Positions 9,386 through 18,306 of a stretch of 28,408 bases of DNA are shown in pieces. The stretch is from Mollicutes bacterium. Its GTDB lineage: Bacteria > Bacillota_I > Bacilli_A > Izemoplasmatales > Izemoplasmataceae. Each line of letters opens with the position of its first letter. Positions within the stretch are counted from its first letter, which is position 1. The notes beneath the pieces are model-generated. The model was not told where the DNA came from and did not search any database. It worked only from the letters and a program-made list of their open reading frames with translations. The stretch spans positions 1 to 28,408 of the forward strand of contig PUMR01000073.1 of assembly GCA_003551455.1 (NCBI GenBank). The letters run 5' to 3'. Position numbers and translations under genes: made by a program.

Positions 9386-11110
9386 TCAATCCTCTTTTCT
9401 CTCTTTGAACGTGATGTCCACGTGTTGGAATTTCTCGACATCGAAAAGACCGAGGTCGGTGAGTTTCAATTCGGGGATGACGGGGAGGGAAAGGAAGGAA
9501 AGCGGCACGAAGGGGTCGGCGATCTTTTTGGAAAGCCCCATGGCGCGGATCTTCGTTTTCATCCGCTCGAGGGTCTTGGCGACCTTGGCGGGTTCCTCCG
9601 CCGTCATGATGCCGGCGATTTCCAAAGGAAGGGCGTCTTCGACGCGTCCTTCTTTCACGAGGACGATGCCGCCTTGGATCCTTTTCATCTCTTTGGCGGC
9701 GAGGTGCATCGCTTCGTCATCGTCACCGATGACGACGAGATTGTGGGAATCGTGCGCGATGGTCATGGCGAGGGCGCCGCCCCGCATGCCGTAGCCTTTC
9801 ACGAGGCCTATACCGATGTTGCCGGTGTTCTTGTGGCGTTCGATGACGGCCGCCTTCAGGAGTTCGCCTCCTTCTTCATCGCGGTAGCGCCCGTCTTTCT
9901 CGGTCACTTCCGCGATGATGTGCCGGGTGGTGATGTTCCCGGGGACGAGGCCGATGATGCGCATTTTGCCTTGCAGGGGCGGCAGGGTGAAATCGAGACG
10001 GTCCGCATCGATGTTCACCGTGTCAATCACGCGTTGGGAGCGGGTGATCTTCGCCGCCTGCACGGGATGACGGTCCAGGGCGACGAGTTCGCCGTCCTTG
10101 TAGACTTCCTCGGGCTCGATGCGTCTCAGGCTCTTGAAGACGATGAAGTCGGCCTTCCGTCCCGGGGCGATCGCTCCCCTGTCATGCAAGCGGTAGCATT
10201 CCGCCGCATTGAGTGTGGCCATGGTGAGCGCCGTCGCGGCGGAGAAGCCGGCGTCGATGGCGATATTCACGTTCTTGTTGATGTGGCCTTCGGCGCGGAT
10301 GTCCTCGGGATGCTTGTCGTCGGTACAAAAGAGGACACGGGAGACGTTCGCTTCCGTCACGGCGCGGAGGAGGTCCTTGACGTTCTTCGTGGCCGAACCT
10401 TCCCTGAGATGCACATACATGCCGCGCGCGACCCTTTCTTGTAGTTCTTCGGCGCTGCTGCATTCGTGGTCGGTCATGACGCCGGCGAGGATGTAGGTGT
10501 TCAGGTCCTTGGCTTTGACACCCGGCGCGTGACCGTCGATGATCCGTCCCTTGGCCAAGGCGATCTTTTTCATGATGTCGTCTTCGGCCGCCAGGACGTC
10601 GGGGTAGTTCATGACCTCGCCGAGGCCGAAGACGCCTTCCTCTTCGAGGAGGCTCGCGACGTCTTCAGGGGTGATTTCCGCGCCCGCGGTCTCGAAACGT
10701 GTCGCGGGCACGCTCGAGGGAATCATCATGAAGACGTCGAGCGGGGTCTCCTTCGCACTTTCCAACATGAAACGGATGCCTTCTTTGCCTTTGACGTTCG
10801 CGATCTCATGGGGGTCGGCGATGATGGTCGTCGTCCCCATGGGAAGGATGATGTTGCCGAATTGGGCGGGGGTGACCATCGAGGACTCGATGTGCACGTG
10901 ACCGTCGATGAGCCCCGGCGCCAAATAGCGGCCGCCGAGGTCGATCTCCTTCTTGCCCTTGTACTCGCCCACGCCCATGATGACACCCTTCTCGACGGCG
11001 ATGGAAGTCGTCGTGAAGGTCTTGTTGAAGACGTCGAGGACCCGCGCGTTCTTGAAGACCTTTTCGGCGGGCTTCTCCCCGCGGGCGATGCTTGCCGTTT
11101 TCTTGTCCAT
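9386..11110 (-). CDS. ade: Adenine deaminase (amidohydrolase family)
   Basis: The 574-residue product has the full length of the Ade/AdeC family, which converts adenine to hypoxanthine and ammonia using two metal ions. Signatures are PGLIDGHVHIESSMV (His71, His73, Glu75), ADPHEIANV, DGHAPGV, TDHE and CTDDKHPEDI. The C-terminal adenine-deaminase domain, with GGALAMTIAHDSHNLVVIGDDD, is also present. It lies 21 bases after the FAD-subunit gene and one base before the threonine-synthase-like gene. Its ribosome site is AAGGGGGT. In the operon it funnels adenine into hypoxanthine for the molybdenum hydroxylases. Confidence is high because the family is distinctive. Confidence 0.93.
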   Translation of the reverse strand: MDKKTASIARGEKPAEKVFKNARVLDVFNKTFTTTSIAVEKGVIMGVGEYKGKKEIDLGGRYLAPGLIDGHVHIESSMVTPAQFGNIILPMGTTTIIADPHEIANVKGKEGIRFMLESAKETPLDVFMMIPSSVPATRFETAGAEITPEDVASLLEEEGVFGLGEVMNYPDVLAAEDDIMKKIALAKGRIIDGHAPGVKAKDLNTYILAGVMTDHECSSAEELQERVARGMYVHLREGSATKNVKDLLRAVTEANVSRVLFCTDDKHPEDIRAEGHINKNVNIAIDAGFSAATALTMATLNAAECYRLHDRGAIAPGRKADFIVFKSLRRIEPEEVYKDGELVALDRHPVQAAKITRSQRVIDTVNIDADRLDFTLPPLQGKMRIIGLVPGNITTRHIIAEVTEKDGRYRDEEGGELLKAAVIERHKNTGNIGIGLVKGYGMRGGALAMTIAHDSHNLVVIGDDDEAMHLAAKEMKRIQGGIVLVKEGRVEDALPLEIAGIMTAEEPAKVAKTLERMKTKIRAMGLSKKIADPFVPLSFLSLPVIPELKLTDLGLFDVEKFQHVDITFKERKED

Positions 11111-11131
11111 CAGAGCTTACCCCCTTCTTGG

Positions 11132-11971
11132 TCAAAGGCTGGCGATGAATTGGCGGATCATGTTCAAGGCGACCTCTTTACGGTAGGCCGCGTTCGAGCG
11201 TTGGTCGCTTATGGGGCGGATCAAAGGGGCGTAAGCCGCGACGATCTCTTCGGTCGCCGCTTTCAATTCGGCCTTTTCCTTCCCTTTGAGGTCCGCTTCG
11301 ATCTCTTCCGCGCGCAGGGTCTTCGGCGCGACGGCGCCGAAGCTCAAGCGGAAATCCGCGACCTTGTCGCGGGAGAATCTCACGGCGCCGGCGAAAGCGA
11401 CCTTGCTGATGGCGTCCGCTTTCCGGCCGCCGACCTTCCAGAAGACGGTCTTGTCGAATGGACGCAAAGGCAGGCGGATCTCCTTGATGATCTCCTCTTT
11501 GCGGATGCTCACCTTGCCGGGCCCGGTGACGATCTCCTTGTAGGGGAGTGTCCTCGTGGAATCTGCGCTTTCGAGCACGCATTCCGCATCGAGGAGACGC
11601 AATACGACAAGCGTGTCGCCGGCCGGCGAGGCGTTGCCGATGTTGCCGGCGATGGTGCCCATCTTGCGGATGGCGGGGCTCGCGAGAATCAATAGGCAGT
11701 CCCTGAGTACCGCCGGGATTCTTTCGTCATGGAGGAGGTCCTCATAGGAGGTGAGCGCGCCGATGGCGAGTCGTCCTTCTTCTTCTCGCACATAGCGCAG
11801 TTCGTCGAGGCCGTGGATGTAGAGCACGTTTTCCCGGAAAGGGACCGGCGTCTCGGAGAGGCGGCGGTTTCTCACCATGAGGTCGGTGCCGCCGGCGAGG
11901 ATGCGGTATGTCCCTTCGGAGAGCTTCGCCAGAGCGTCTTGATAGTCCTTGGCGATGTGGTGGGTCACCAT
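11132..11971 (-). CDS. FAD-binding subunit of molybdenum hydroxylase 1
   Basis: The 279-residue product is the medium (FAD) subunit of a xanthine-dehydrogenase-type enzyme, passing electrons from the [2Fe-2S] subunit towards NAD(P)+ or another acceptor. The FAD motifs are canonical: ILAGGTDLMV (24-33) and GTIAGNIGNASPAGD (105-119). The CO-dehydrogenase flavoprotein C-terminal domain follows (SFGAVAPKTLRAEEIE). It has no iron-sulfur insertion. The ATG at 11971 overlaps the end of the [2Fe-2S] gene by seven bases, and GGGGTG precedes it. It closes the first hydroxylase trio, which is ordered Mo, FeS, FAD. Confidence 0.88.
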   Translation of the reverse strand: MVTHHIAKDYQDALAKLSEGTYRILAGGTDLMVRNRRLSETPVPFRENVLYIHGLDELRYVREEEGRLAIGALTSYEDLLHDERIPAVLRDCLLILASPAIRKMGTIAGNIGNASPAGDTLVVLRLLDAECVLESADSTRTLPYKEIVTGPGKVSIRKEEIIKEIRLPLRPFDKTVFWKVGGRKADAISKVAFAGAVRFSRDKVADFRLSFGAVAPKTLRAEEIEADLKGKEKAELKAATEEIVAAYAPLIRPISDQRSNAAYRKEVALNMIRQFIASL

Positions 11972-12438
11972 AGGCCTTCACCCCTTTCGGCCGCCCGTTT
12001 GACGGCGGCGACGATCATGTTGTAGCCGGTGCAGCGGCAGAGATTGCCCGAAAGCCCGATGCGGACCTCTTCGTCCGACGGACGGGGATTCCTCCGCAAG
12101 ATGTTCTCGGCGGCGATCACCATGCCGGGGGTGCAGATGCCGCACTGCACGGCGCCTTCATGGACGAAAGCCTCCTGGATGATGCGGAAACGCTCGGTCT
12201 TTTTGAATCCTTCGATCGTCACGACATCCTTGTCGGCGACACTGCCCAAAGGCAAGAGGCAGGAGTTCACGATATGACCGTCGAGGAGAATCGCGCAAGC
12301 GCCGCATTCTCCTTCGCCGCAGCCTTCCTTTTGCCCCGTGAGGCCCAGTTTGACGCGCAACACATCGAGGAAGCGCATGTTCAAGGGCGCGTCCACGGTC
12401 GTTTTCTCACCGTTCAGTGTGAAGGTGACTTCAGCCAT
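11965..12438 (-). CDS. [2Fe-2S] subunit of molybdenum hydroxylase 1
   Basis: The 157-residue product is the small iron-sulfur subunit of a xanthine-dehydrogenase-type enzyme. A plant-type ferredoxin domain carries CGEGECGAC plus a later Cys (about residues 40-60). The helical domain carries CGICTPG and CRCTGY for the second [2Fe-2S] cluster. All eight cysteines are present. It overlaps the molybdenum-subunit gene by eight bases upstream and the FAD-subunit gene by seven bases downstream. The ribosome site (GGAG, ten bases from the ATG) is modest, so coupling to the upstream gene is likely. Confidence 0.92.
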   Translation of the reverse strand: MAEVTFTLNGEKTTVDAPLNMRFLDVLRVKLGLTGQKEGCGEGECGACAILLDGHIVNSCLLPLGSVADKDVVTIEGFKKTERFRIIQEAFVHEGAVQCGICTPGMVIAAENILRRNPRPSDEEVRIGLSGNLCRCTGYNMIVAAVKRAAERGEGLW

Positions 12439-14530
12439 TGCGGATCAGCTCCATAATGTATTCGGGGGTGGCGGGGATCTTTGTGACCTGTCTGCCGATG
12501 GCGTCCTCGATGGCGAGGGCCACGGCGGGCGCGGCTCCGACGAGCGTCAGTTCGCCGACGCCTTTCGCCCCATAGGGGCCCAGGGGATAGGGGTTGTCCA
12601 TGATGAGGGTTTCCATCTTCGGCACATCGACGGCGGTGGGGATGATGTAGTCGGTGAGGTTCTTTTGCATGATCCGTCCGTCTCTATGTCCCATGACCTC
12701 TTGATAGCCGTAAGCGAGCCCTTGCGCCTGACCGCCCTCGACCTGGCCCAAGACGATGCGTTCATCGATGGCTTTGCCGAGGTCGTAGACGCTCCAGATG
12801 TTTTTCACCGTGGGCTCGAAGGTGGTCTTCGAGACTTCGACCTCGACGACGTTGACGCCCCAGGAGTAGGCGGGATAGGCGTCACCCCGCATCTTCTCCT
12901 GGTCCCATTCGATGTAATCCGGTTGCTTGTATTGTTCGACGACGACCTGCTCGGCCCCTTCTTCCCACTCTTCACCGAGACGTTTCGCCGCCCGGGCCAA
13001 GAGCCCGCCGACGACCATCATCGTGCGGGAAGCCACGGTGGGGCCGGAATCGGGCACATAACGGGTGTCGGGATAGTTGAAGACGACCTTTTCGAGGGGG
13101 ATGTCCAGGACTTTCGCGACGAGCTTTCGGAATGTCGTTTTCGGGCCCTGCCCCATGTCGACCGCGGCGACGAGGATGTGGACGTTGTCCTCTTCGTCCT
13201 TGCGCAGTTTCACCTTGGCCTTGATGATGTCGCTCTCGCCGCTGCCGGTGAAACCGCAACCGTGGAAGAAGAAACTCATGCCTAGGCCCCGCCATTCGTC
13301 GCTTTGGGCGAACGCCCGCTTCTTCTCGTGATAGTCCGACATCTCGATGGCCTTCTCGATCATCTCGGGGAGGATGATGGGATCGCGATAGACCCCGGCG
13401 GTCGCCGTGGCATCGCCCTGTTTGACGAGATGCCGGCGGCGGAATTCATAGGTGTCGAGCCCTAAGTCTTGGGCGATGTGGTGGATGAACATCTCGATGG
13501 AAAAGATCATCTGCGGGGCGCCGAAACCGCGGAAAGCGCCGTTGGGGACGGTGTTCGTGCGGAAGACGTCTCCCGTCACGGCGACATTCTCGATGGTGTA
13601 GGCGTTCGTCACCGCGAGCATGCCGCGGGAGAGGACGACACCGGAAAGACCGATGTAGGCGCCGCCGTCGAGGGCCACATGGCTCTTCATTCCCGTGATG
13701 CGACCATCCTTGTCCAAGGCGGCGGCCATCTTGATCTTCGCGGGATGCCTTTTGGTCGTGACCTCCATGTCCTCTTCGCGGTCGTAGACGAGTTTGATGG
13801 GCTTGTCCGTCTTTTGCAAAGCGACGGCGAGCTGACAAGCCGTGAGCGAGGGGAATTCCTCCTTGCCGCCGAAGGCGCCGCCCACGGGGGCCTGGATCAC
13901 CCGCACTTCGTCCTCGCCGGCGGCGAGGGTCTCCAGGACGGCGTTCTTCACATAATAGGGGCACTGGATGGAGCCGACGAGCGTCGTCGTCCCCTCTTCT
14001 TTGTAGCCGACGAAGGCTTGGGTCTCGATGTAGGCCTGTTCCTGATAGCCCGTCTCGTAGGTCTTCTCGATGATCCTTTCGGCTTCTTTGAAGGCGGTGT
14101 CACAATCGCCTTTCGTGAAGGAGAGGTCCACGGCGCTTTCTTCGAAGCCGAAGACGGGCTCCTTCTCTTCATAATCGATTTCAATCGCCTCGAGGAGGTC
14201 CTGCACTTTCTCCTTGTCGGGTCCGACAATAAGGAGGATGGGCTCGCCGATATGGTTGACTTCCTTTTCGGCGAACACCGGCCAGTCCTCATAGATCATC
14301 TTGACGATGTTCTTGCCGGGGATGTCTTCATGGGTCACGGCGAAATAGCCTTCGGGCAGTTCGGGCAGCCGGATGTCCTTGATCAGGGCTTTGGGAACGC
14401 TCGCGCGGAAAGTCCGCGCATGAAGCATGCCCGCCAACTGGATGTCCGCGGTGTAGGGGGCGCTGCCGTCGGTCTTCTCACGGCTGTCCACCTTGTCGAT
14501 CGCTTTCGAGATGTCCGCTTCGATTTTCAT
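12431..14530 (-). CDS. Molybdenum-binding large subunit of hydroxylase 1 (xanthine-dehydrogenase type)
   Basis: The 699-residue product is the catalytic subunit that hydroxylates a purine at the molybdenum-pterin centre. The segment VGGAFGGKEEF has Glu224 at the position of the purine-binding Glu802 of bovine xanthine oxidase. AFRGFGAPQ has Arg334 at the Arg880 position. GAKGVGEL supplies the base Glu660. Keeping both substrate residues favours a true purine substrate such as hypoxanthine or xanthine. I chose the ATG at 14530 (MKIEADISKA) because the longer reading runs back into the preceding PreA-like gene and lacks family homology. It is slightly shorter than usual (about 750). It begins five bases after the PreA-like stop. 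Confidence 0.88.
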   Translation of the reverse strand: MKIEADISKAIDKVDSREKTDGSAPYTADIQLAGMLHARTFRASVPKALIKDIRLPELPEGYFAVTHEDIPGKNIVKMIYEDWPVFAEKEVNHIGEPILLIVGPDKEKVQDLLEAIEIDYEEKEPVFGFEESAVDLSFTKGDCDTAFKEAERIIEKTYETGYQEQAYIETQAFVGYKEEGTTTLVGSIQCPYYVKNAVLETLAAGEDEVRVIQAPVGGAFGGKEEFPSLTACQLAVALQKTDKPIKLVYDREEDMEVTTKRHPAKIKMAAALDKDGRITGMKSHVALDGGAYIGLSGVVLSRGMLAVTNAYTIENVAVTGDVFRTNTVPNGAFRGFGAPQMIFSIEMFIHHIAQDLGLDTYEFRRRHLVKQGDATATAGVYRDPIILPEMIEKAIEMSDYHEKKRAFAQSDEWRGLGMSFFFHGCGFTGSGESDIIKAKVKLRKDEEDNVHILVAAVDMGQGPKTTFRKLVAKVLDIPLEKVVFNYPDTRYVPDSGPTVASRTMMVVGGLLARAAKRLGEEWEEGAEQVVVEQYKQPDYIEWDQEKMRGDAYPAYSWGVNVVEVEVSKTTFEPTVKNIWSVYDLGKAIDERIVLGQVEGGQAQGLAYGYQEVMGHRDGRIMQKNLTDYIIPTAVDVPKMETLIMDNPYPLGPYGAKGVGELTLVGAAPAVALAIEDAIGRQVTKIPATPEYIMELIRNG

Positions 14531-14535
14531 GACCT

Positions 14536-15624
14536 TCACCCGAGCCTCTCCATTTTGATGGCGTCCGTGGGGCACACGGAAACGCATAGTCCGCAACTCG
14601 TACATGTATCGGAATCGAAGGTGATCCGCTCTTCGAACGTGATGGCGAAATAGGGACACACCTTCTTGCAGAGCATGCACTCGATGCATTTCTCCTCGAT
14701 GAGGCGCGGCACATCATCCGCATAGCTCACGCTCTGGTCGAGGGTTGTCCGTTTCACATCCGCGATACTCGTGAAGCCATATTTTTCCAGCGTCGACGGT
14801 AGGTCGTCGATGATCTTCTTGTAGAGCTGTTTTCCCTTGAGGAGGGCGGCAGAAAGCATCTGCACGGCATCCGCTCCGGCGAGGAGGAACTCGATGACGT
14901 CTTTCGCGCCCGCGATGCCACCGACACCGATGACCGTGAGGTCGGGGGCGGCCGTTTTCAGTTTCCTGACGGTGGCGAGCGCGAGATTCTTGATCACGGG
15001 TCCGCTCGTCCAGACGAAGCCGTCTTCGCCACCGTAGACGATACGGCGCTTTGCGATGTCGATGTTCAGCGTCGGACCGAGCGAGTTGATGGCGACGACG
15101 CCGTCGGCGCCGGCTTTCTTGATGGTCTCGGCATAGCCTTCCACATCGGGAAGATGCGGGCTTATCTTCATATAGACGGGCTTTTCCGTATGGCGCCGGA
15201 TCGTTTTCACGGTCTCGCCGATGACGGAAAGGTCCGTGCCGACGTAATGGGTGGAGATTTCAAAAGCGTCGGCGAAGGGGTCGAGTTTCGGGATGAGGGC
15301 TTCCATGTCCTCTTTGGTGTAGCCCACACTGATGATCAAAGGCCGGTCGTTATCCTTTTTGTAGGCGGGGAGGAAGTCCTCGATCCACTTCTCGATGGGG
15401 TATTCACTCCATAGCTCGCTGTTTTGGACGAAGTCCTTTCCGCCGTAGATGGCCGGTTTGGGGACTTTCGCGCCCTTTTGCGAGATGGTCTTCGTGACCA
15501 CGGCGCCCACATCGGCCTCCTCCCGCATGAAGCGAAGCTTCTCGGTATCGCCGACAAGGGGGCCCGAAGCCGGCATCAAGGGGTTCTTCAGTTCTAGGCC
15601 GTCGAATTGCACTTTGAGGTCCAT
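14536..15624 (-). CDS. PreA-like flavin/iron-sulfur oxidoreductase with altered catalytic loop
   Basis: The 362-residue product has a dihydroorotate-dehydrogenase-like FMN TIM barrel (1-300). A C-terminal double [4Fe-4S] ferredoxin domain follows (CIECMLCKKVCP from 313, CTSCGLCVSVCP from 341). This is the architecture of PreA, the catalytic half of dihydropyrimidine dehydrogenase. FMN-type features remain: KTIS at 45, MKISP near 152, VAINSL near 178 and GVGGIAG at 233. The loop that reads N-x-S-C-P-N in the classical family reads EISTHY here (122-127), so the catalytic Cys and substrate Asn are replaced. No PreT flavoprotein partner lies in the window. It may reduce a purine-derived ring, taking the place of YgfK; this is inference. 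It starts one base after the ssnA stop. Confidence 0.82.
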   Translation of the reverse strand: MDLKVQFDGLELKNPLMPASGPLVGDTEKLRFMREEADVGAVVTKTISQKGAKVPKPAIYGGKDFVQNSELWSEYPIEKWIEDFLPAYKKDNDRPLIISVGYTKEDMEALIPKLDPFADAFEISTHYVGTDLSVIGETVKTIRRHTEKPVYMKISPHLPDVEGYAETIKKAGADGVVAINSLGPTLNIDIAKRRIVYGGEDGFVWTSGPVIKNLALATVRKLKTAAPDLTVIGVGGIAGAKDVIEFLLAGADAVQMLSAALLKGKQLYKKIIDDLPSTLEKYGFTSIADVKRTTLDQSVSYADDVPRLIEEKCIECMLCKKVCPYFAITFEERITFDSDTCTSCGLCVSVCPTDAIKMERLG

Positions 15625-15625
15625 A

Positions 15626-16927
15626 TCATTCACCACGTCCCTTCGTTTTTTCCCAGATCTTCTGGGCGCTTCGTTTCGCCCGGGCATAGAGCTTCTTCGC
15701 TTCCGTGTGGACCTCATGGTCCTTGACGATCGCCCGGCCGCCGACATAGACGTCTTGCGGACGGAAAGCCGAGAAGAGACCGAAAAAGAGATGCCCGAGC
15801 GCGTTCGTGTCATCCATCGGGGTGGGCGGGGTGTAGGGGATGACGAGGAGGTCGGCCTTGTGGCCCGCCTCGATGCGGCCGAGTTTCACCCCGAGTTGTT
15901 CGCTCGCATAATCGTATCCCGTACGGAGGATGCTTTCGACGTCGTCGAGGCCGAAAGCGTTGAAGTCTTCCTTCTTGACATGCGTCGCATACATCAAGGT
16001 CTGCAGTTCGTTGGTGATGCTCATGGAAAGGCCGTCGTTGCCGATGATGACGGGAATGCCTTTTTGTTTGAAAAGGTTGTAATCGGGGATGCCGACGGCG
16101 TTGTTCATGTTGGAGGAGGGGTTCAAGGCGACGACGCAGCCGTTCTTCTTGATGATGTCGGCCTCTTTTTCGTTGATGTGGAGGGCGTGGACGAGGATGC
16201 TCCCCTCGTTCAAGAGGCCGTGGCGATCCAAGCGTTCGAGGACCCTTTCCCCGTATTTTTCTTCACAATCCTTCTGGTCGAGCGCGCTTTCGGCCACATG
16301 GATGTGGATGGGATTCTCACCGAGGACACGCTTCACCTTCTTCAAGGTCGTCTCGGAAAGGGAGAGCGAAGCGTGGAGGCCGAAATGGGCGGCGAAAAAG
16401 CCGTTCTTCTCTTCGGCGAGGAAGTCCTCGTTCTCGCGGATGGCCTTTTCGACATCGAAGCGGTCGCTCGTCTCGAAGCAGAACATGCCCCGGAGGCCGA
16501 CATCGTCGCACACGGCTTGTTTCAGCCGCTGCAAGGAGCCTTCGATCTCACCGCTCGCATGATGGTCGATGATTGTCGTGACCCCGTTTTTCACATGGTC
16601 GACGGCGTTGACGACGCCACTGAGGTGGATCGCCTCTTTTTCCAAGGCGGCATCGAGCCGCCACCATTGTTGTTCGAGGATGTCTGTGAAATTCGCGATC
16701 TCCGTCTCGTTGGGCCAGCCGCGGGCGAAGGCCGAATAGATGTGCGTGTGACCGCACACGAGTCCGGGGATGACGAGGAAGCCGCTCTTGTCCTCGATCT
16801 CGTAGCCCTTGTCGAAGAAATCCTCCATCCTGCCGACTTCCTGGATTCCTTCGTCGAAGACGACATAGCCTTTCTCGATATAGTGGACGAAATCATAGAT
16901 CGTGACATTCGTCAGTGCTTTCGCCAT
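15626..16927 (-). CDS. ssnA: SsnA-type metal-dependent aminohydrolase
   Basis: The 433-residue product is an amidohydrolase-superfamily protein close to E. coli SsnA (442 residues) across its length. Visible signatures are PGLVCGHTHIYS (His60, His62), QQWWRLD, TIIDHHAS, FCFETSDR, HIHVAES, NPSSNMNNAVG and GNDGLSMS. SsnA is listed with selenium and purine metabolism. Its chemical role is thought to be hydrolysis of a C-N bond in a heterocyclic purine breakdown product, though I cannot tell which bond. The ATG follows GGGAGG by seven bases and lies 16 bases inside the end of hyuA, so the two are coupled. It immediately precedes the PreA-like gene. Confidence 0.88.
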   Translation of the reverse strand: MAKALTNVTIYDFVHYIEKGYVVFDEGIQEVGRMEDFFDKGYEIEDKSGFLVIPGLVCGHTHIYSAFARGWPNETEIANFTDILEQQWWRLDAALEKEAIHLSGVVNAVDHVKNGVTTIIDHHASGEIEGSLQRLKQAVCDDVGLRGMFCFETSDRFDVEKAIRENEDFLAEEKNGFFAAHFGLHASLSLSETTLKKVKRVLGENPIHIHVAESALDQKDCEEKYGERVLERLDRHGLLNEGSILVHALHINEKEADIIKKNGCVVALNPSSNMNNAVGIPDYNLFKQKGIPVIIGNDGLSMSITNELQTLMYATHVKKEDFNAFGLDDVESILRTGYDYASEQLGVKLGRIEAGHKADLLVIPYTPPTPMDDTNALGHLFFGLFSAFRPQDVYVGGRAIVKDHEVHTEAKKLYARAKRSAQKIWEKTKGRGE

Positions 16928-18231
16928 AGGGGTGCCTCCCTTTCAAGATATTCTCCTTTTGTCTCTTGCAGTCTTCCTTCACGGACGACGAAACGTCCTT
17001 TCGCGATGGTGGCGCGGATGCGGCCCTTGCGCGGGTGGCCGGCATAGACCGTGTGATCACTGCCGTTGTGGAAGTCGGTAATCCTGTTCTCTTCAAGTTT
17101 GTAGACGAACATGTCGGCATCGCTCCCTTCGCGCAAGACGCCCTTTTTGGGATAGAGTCCGTGGATTTTCGCCGGGTTCACGCTCATCCGCTCGATCGCC
17201 GCGGCGCCGAAATAGTGATACATCACGTCGAAGGCGTGTTCGACGCCCCCGATGCCGAGGGGCATGGCGGCGAGGGTTTCCGCCTGCATCTTCTCTTTGC
17301 GGAGGAAGGGGCAGTGATCGGTGCCGATGGTGTCGATGTGGGAAAAAAGCGACCGCAACAACTCCTTGTCCGCTTTCTTCCGCAAGGGCGGGGCGAAGGT
17401 GAAGAGTTTCCCTTCCTCGCCGCGGAGTCTTTCATCGTCGAAGGCGAAATACTGCGGGCAGCTCTCGATGAAGAACCGTTCGCCGAGAAGGTCGCGATGG
17501 GCCGCCAAAAGCCTCTCCAGGGTCTTCCCGCGCGAAAGATGCACCATGTAGAGGTATCCTTTCGTTTCGGCGACGAAACGGGCGAGCTTCAAGGCCTCTT
17601 CCGTCTCGCTTTCTCCGGGGCGGCTTTTCGGCAGATCCTCATGGGTGAAGGATTCGTCCTGACGGATGAGCCGGTCCGCTTCGATATGGGCGAGCGGGAG
17701 AAAGTGTCTCTTTTGGGAAAGCGCGAGGAGCCTTCTTATGGTCTCGTCTTTCGTCCGTCTTCCCGAATCCGAATAGGTCGTGAAGAGTTTCAAGGTGACG
17801 ATGCCCTTCTCCCGGATGGCCGCAATGAAGGTCTCGGGGTCTTCCCGCAAATCCTTGATCGTGGCGTGGAAGGCATAGTCGAGGAGACTCTCGCGGGCGA
17901 GACGCTTTCTTCTCGCGAACTCCTTTGCAAAATCCTTCACGTTGTCGACGGGATCCAAGAAATCGATGAGGGTCGTCACACCGCCGTATGCGGCACTGAT
18001 GGATCCCGTGCGGAAGTCGTCGGCCGAGCGGTGGGGCCCCACTTCGAGCGCGATGTGCACATGCGGATCGATGAGGCCCGGGATGACGAGGTCGCCTTCG
18101 GCGTCATAGACGCTCTCTGCGGCCAACTCCTCGTTCGTGATGCGCCGGATTACCCCTTTGTCGATGTAGAGGTTCGTCATCCGGAAGGAGCCGTCGATAT
18201 AGGCTTGCGCGTTCTTTATACAAAGGTCCAT
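16912..18231 (-). CDS. hyuA: HyuA-like hydantoinase/cyclic amidohydrolase
   Basis: The 439-residue cyclic amidase belongs to the dihydroorotase/allantoinase/hydantoinase group. The binuclear metal site is visible: GLIDPHVHI (His57, His59), the carboxylated lysine in VTLKLFTTYS (Lys148), AHIEAD, VHLS and TIGTDHCPF. The segment ESCPQYFAFDDERL and the C-terminal HGLYPKKGVLREGSDAD resemble E. coli HyuA. The likely role is hydrolytic opening of a hydantoin- or dihydropyrimidine-like ring from the purine skeleton. The substrate is not deducible. An excellent ribosome site, GGAGGTGA, precedes the ATG. The 75-base gap to xdhC upstream is the largest in the operon and shows no promoter that I can support. 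Confidence 0.85.
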   Translation of the reverse strand: MDLCIKNAQAYIDGSFRMTNLYIDKGVIRRITNEELAAESVYDAEGDLVIPGLIDPHVHIALEVGPHRSADDFRTGSISAAYGGVTTLIDFLDPVDNVKDFAKEFARRKRLARESLLDYAFHATIKDLREDPETFIAAIREKGIVTLKLFTTYSDSGRRTKDETIRRLLALSQKRHFLPLAHIEADRLIRQDESFTHEDLPKSRPGESETEEALKLARFVAETKGYLYMVHLSRGKTLERLLAAHRDLLGERFFIESCPQYFAFDDERLRGEEGKLFTFAPPLRKKADKELLRSLFSHIDTIGTDHCPFLRKEKMQAETLAAMPLGIGGVEHAFDVMYHYFGAAAIERMSVNPAKIHGLYPKKGVLREGSDADMFVYKLEENRITDFHNGSDHTVYAGHPRKGRIRATIAKGRFVVREGRLQETKGEYLEREAPLWRKH

Positions 18232-18306
18232 CCCTTCACCTCCGGAAGTTGTGGCGGTTTTTGTGCCGCACAGGCGGGGCTGACATGGTAGGTCGTTCTC
18301 TTGACA

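Noticed and set aside
9385..9441. Longer N-terminus for the threonine-synthase-like protein starting at 9441
   Set aside because: The extra 19 residues overlap the ade gene and lack homology. The ATG at 9384 has a ribosome site and directly precedes the zinc ribbon.
18232..18306. Internal promoter or small gene between xdhC and hyuA
   Set aside because: The 75 bases contain no convincing -35/-10 pair or ribosome-site-led frame beyond the hyuA ribosome site.
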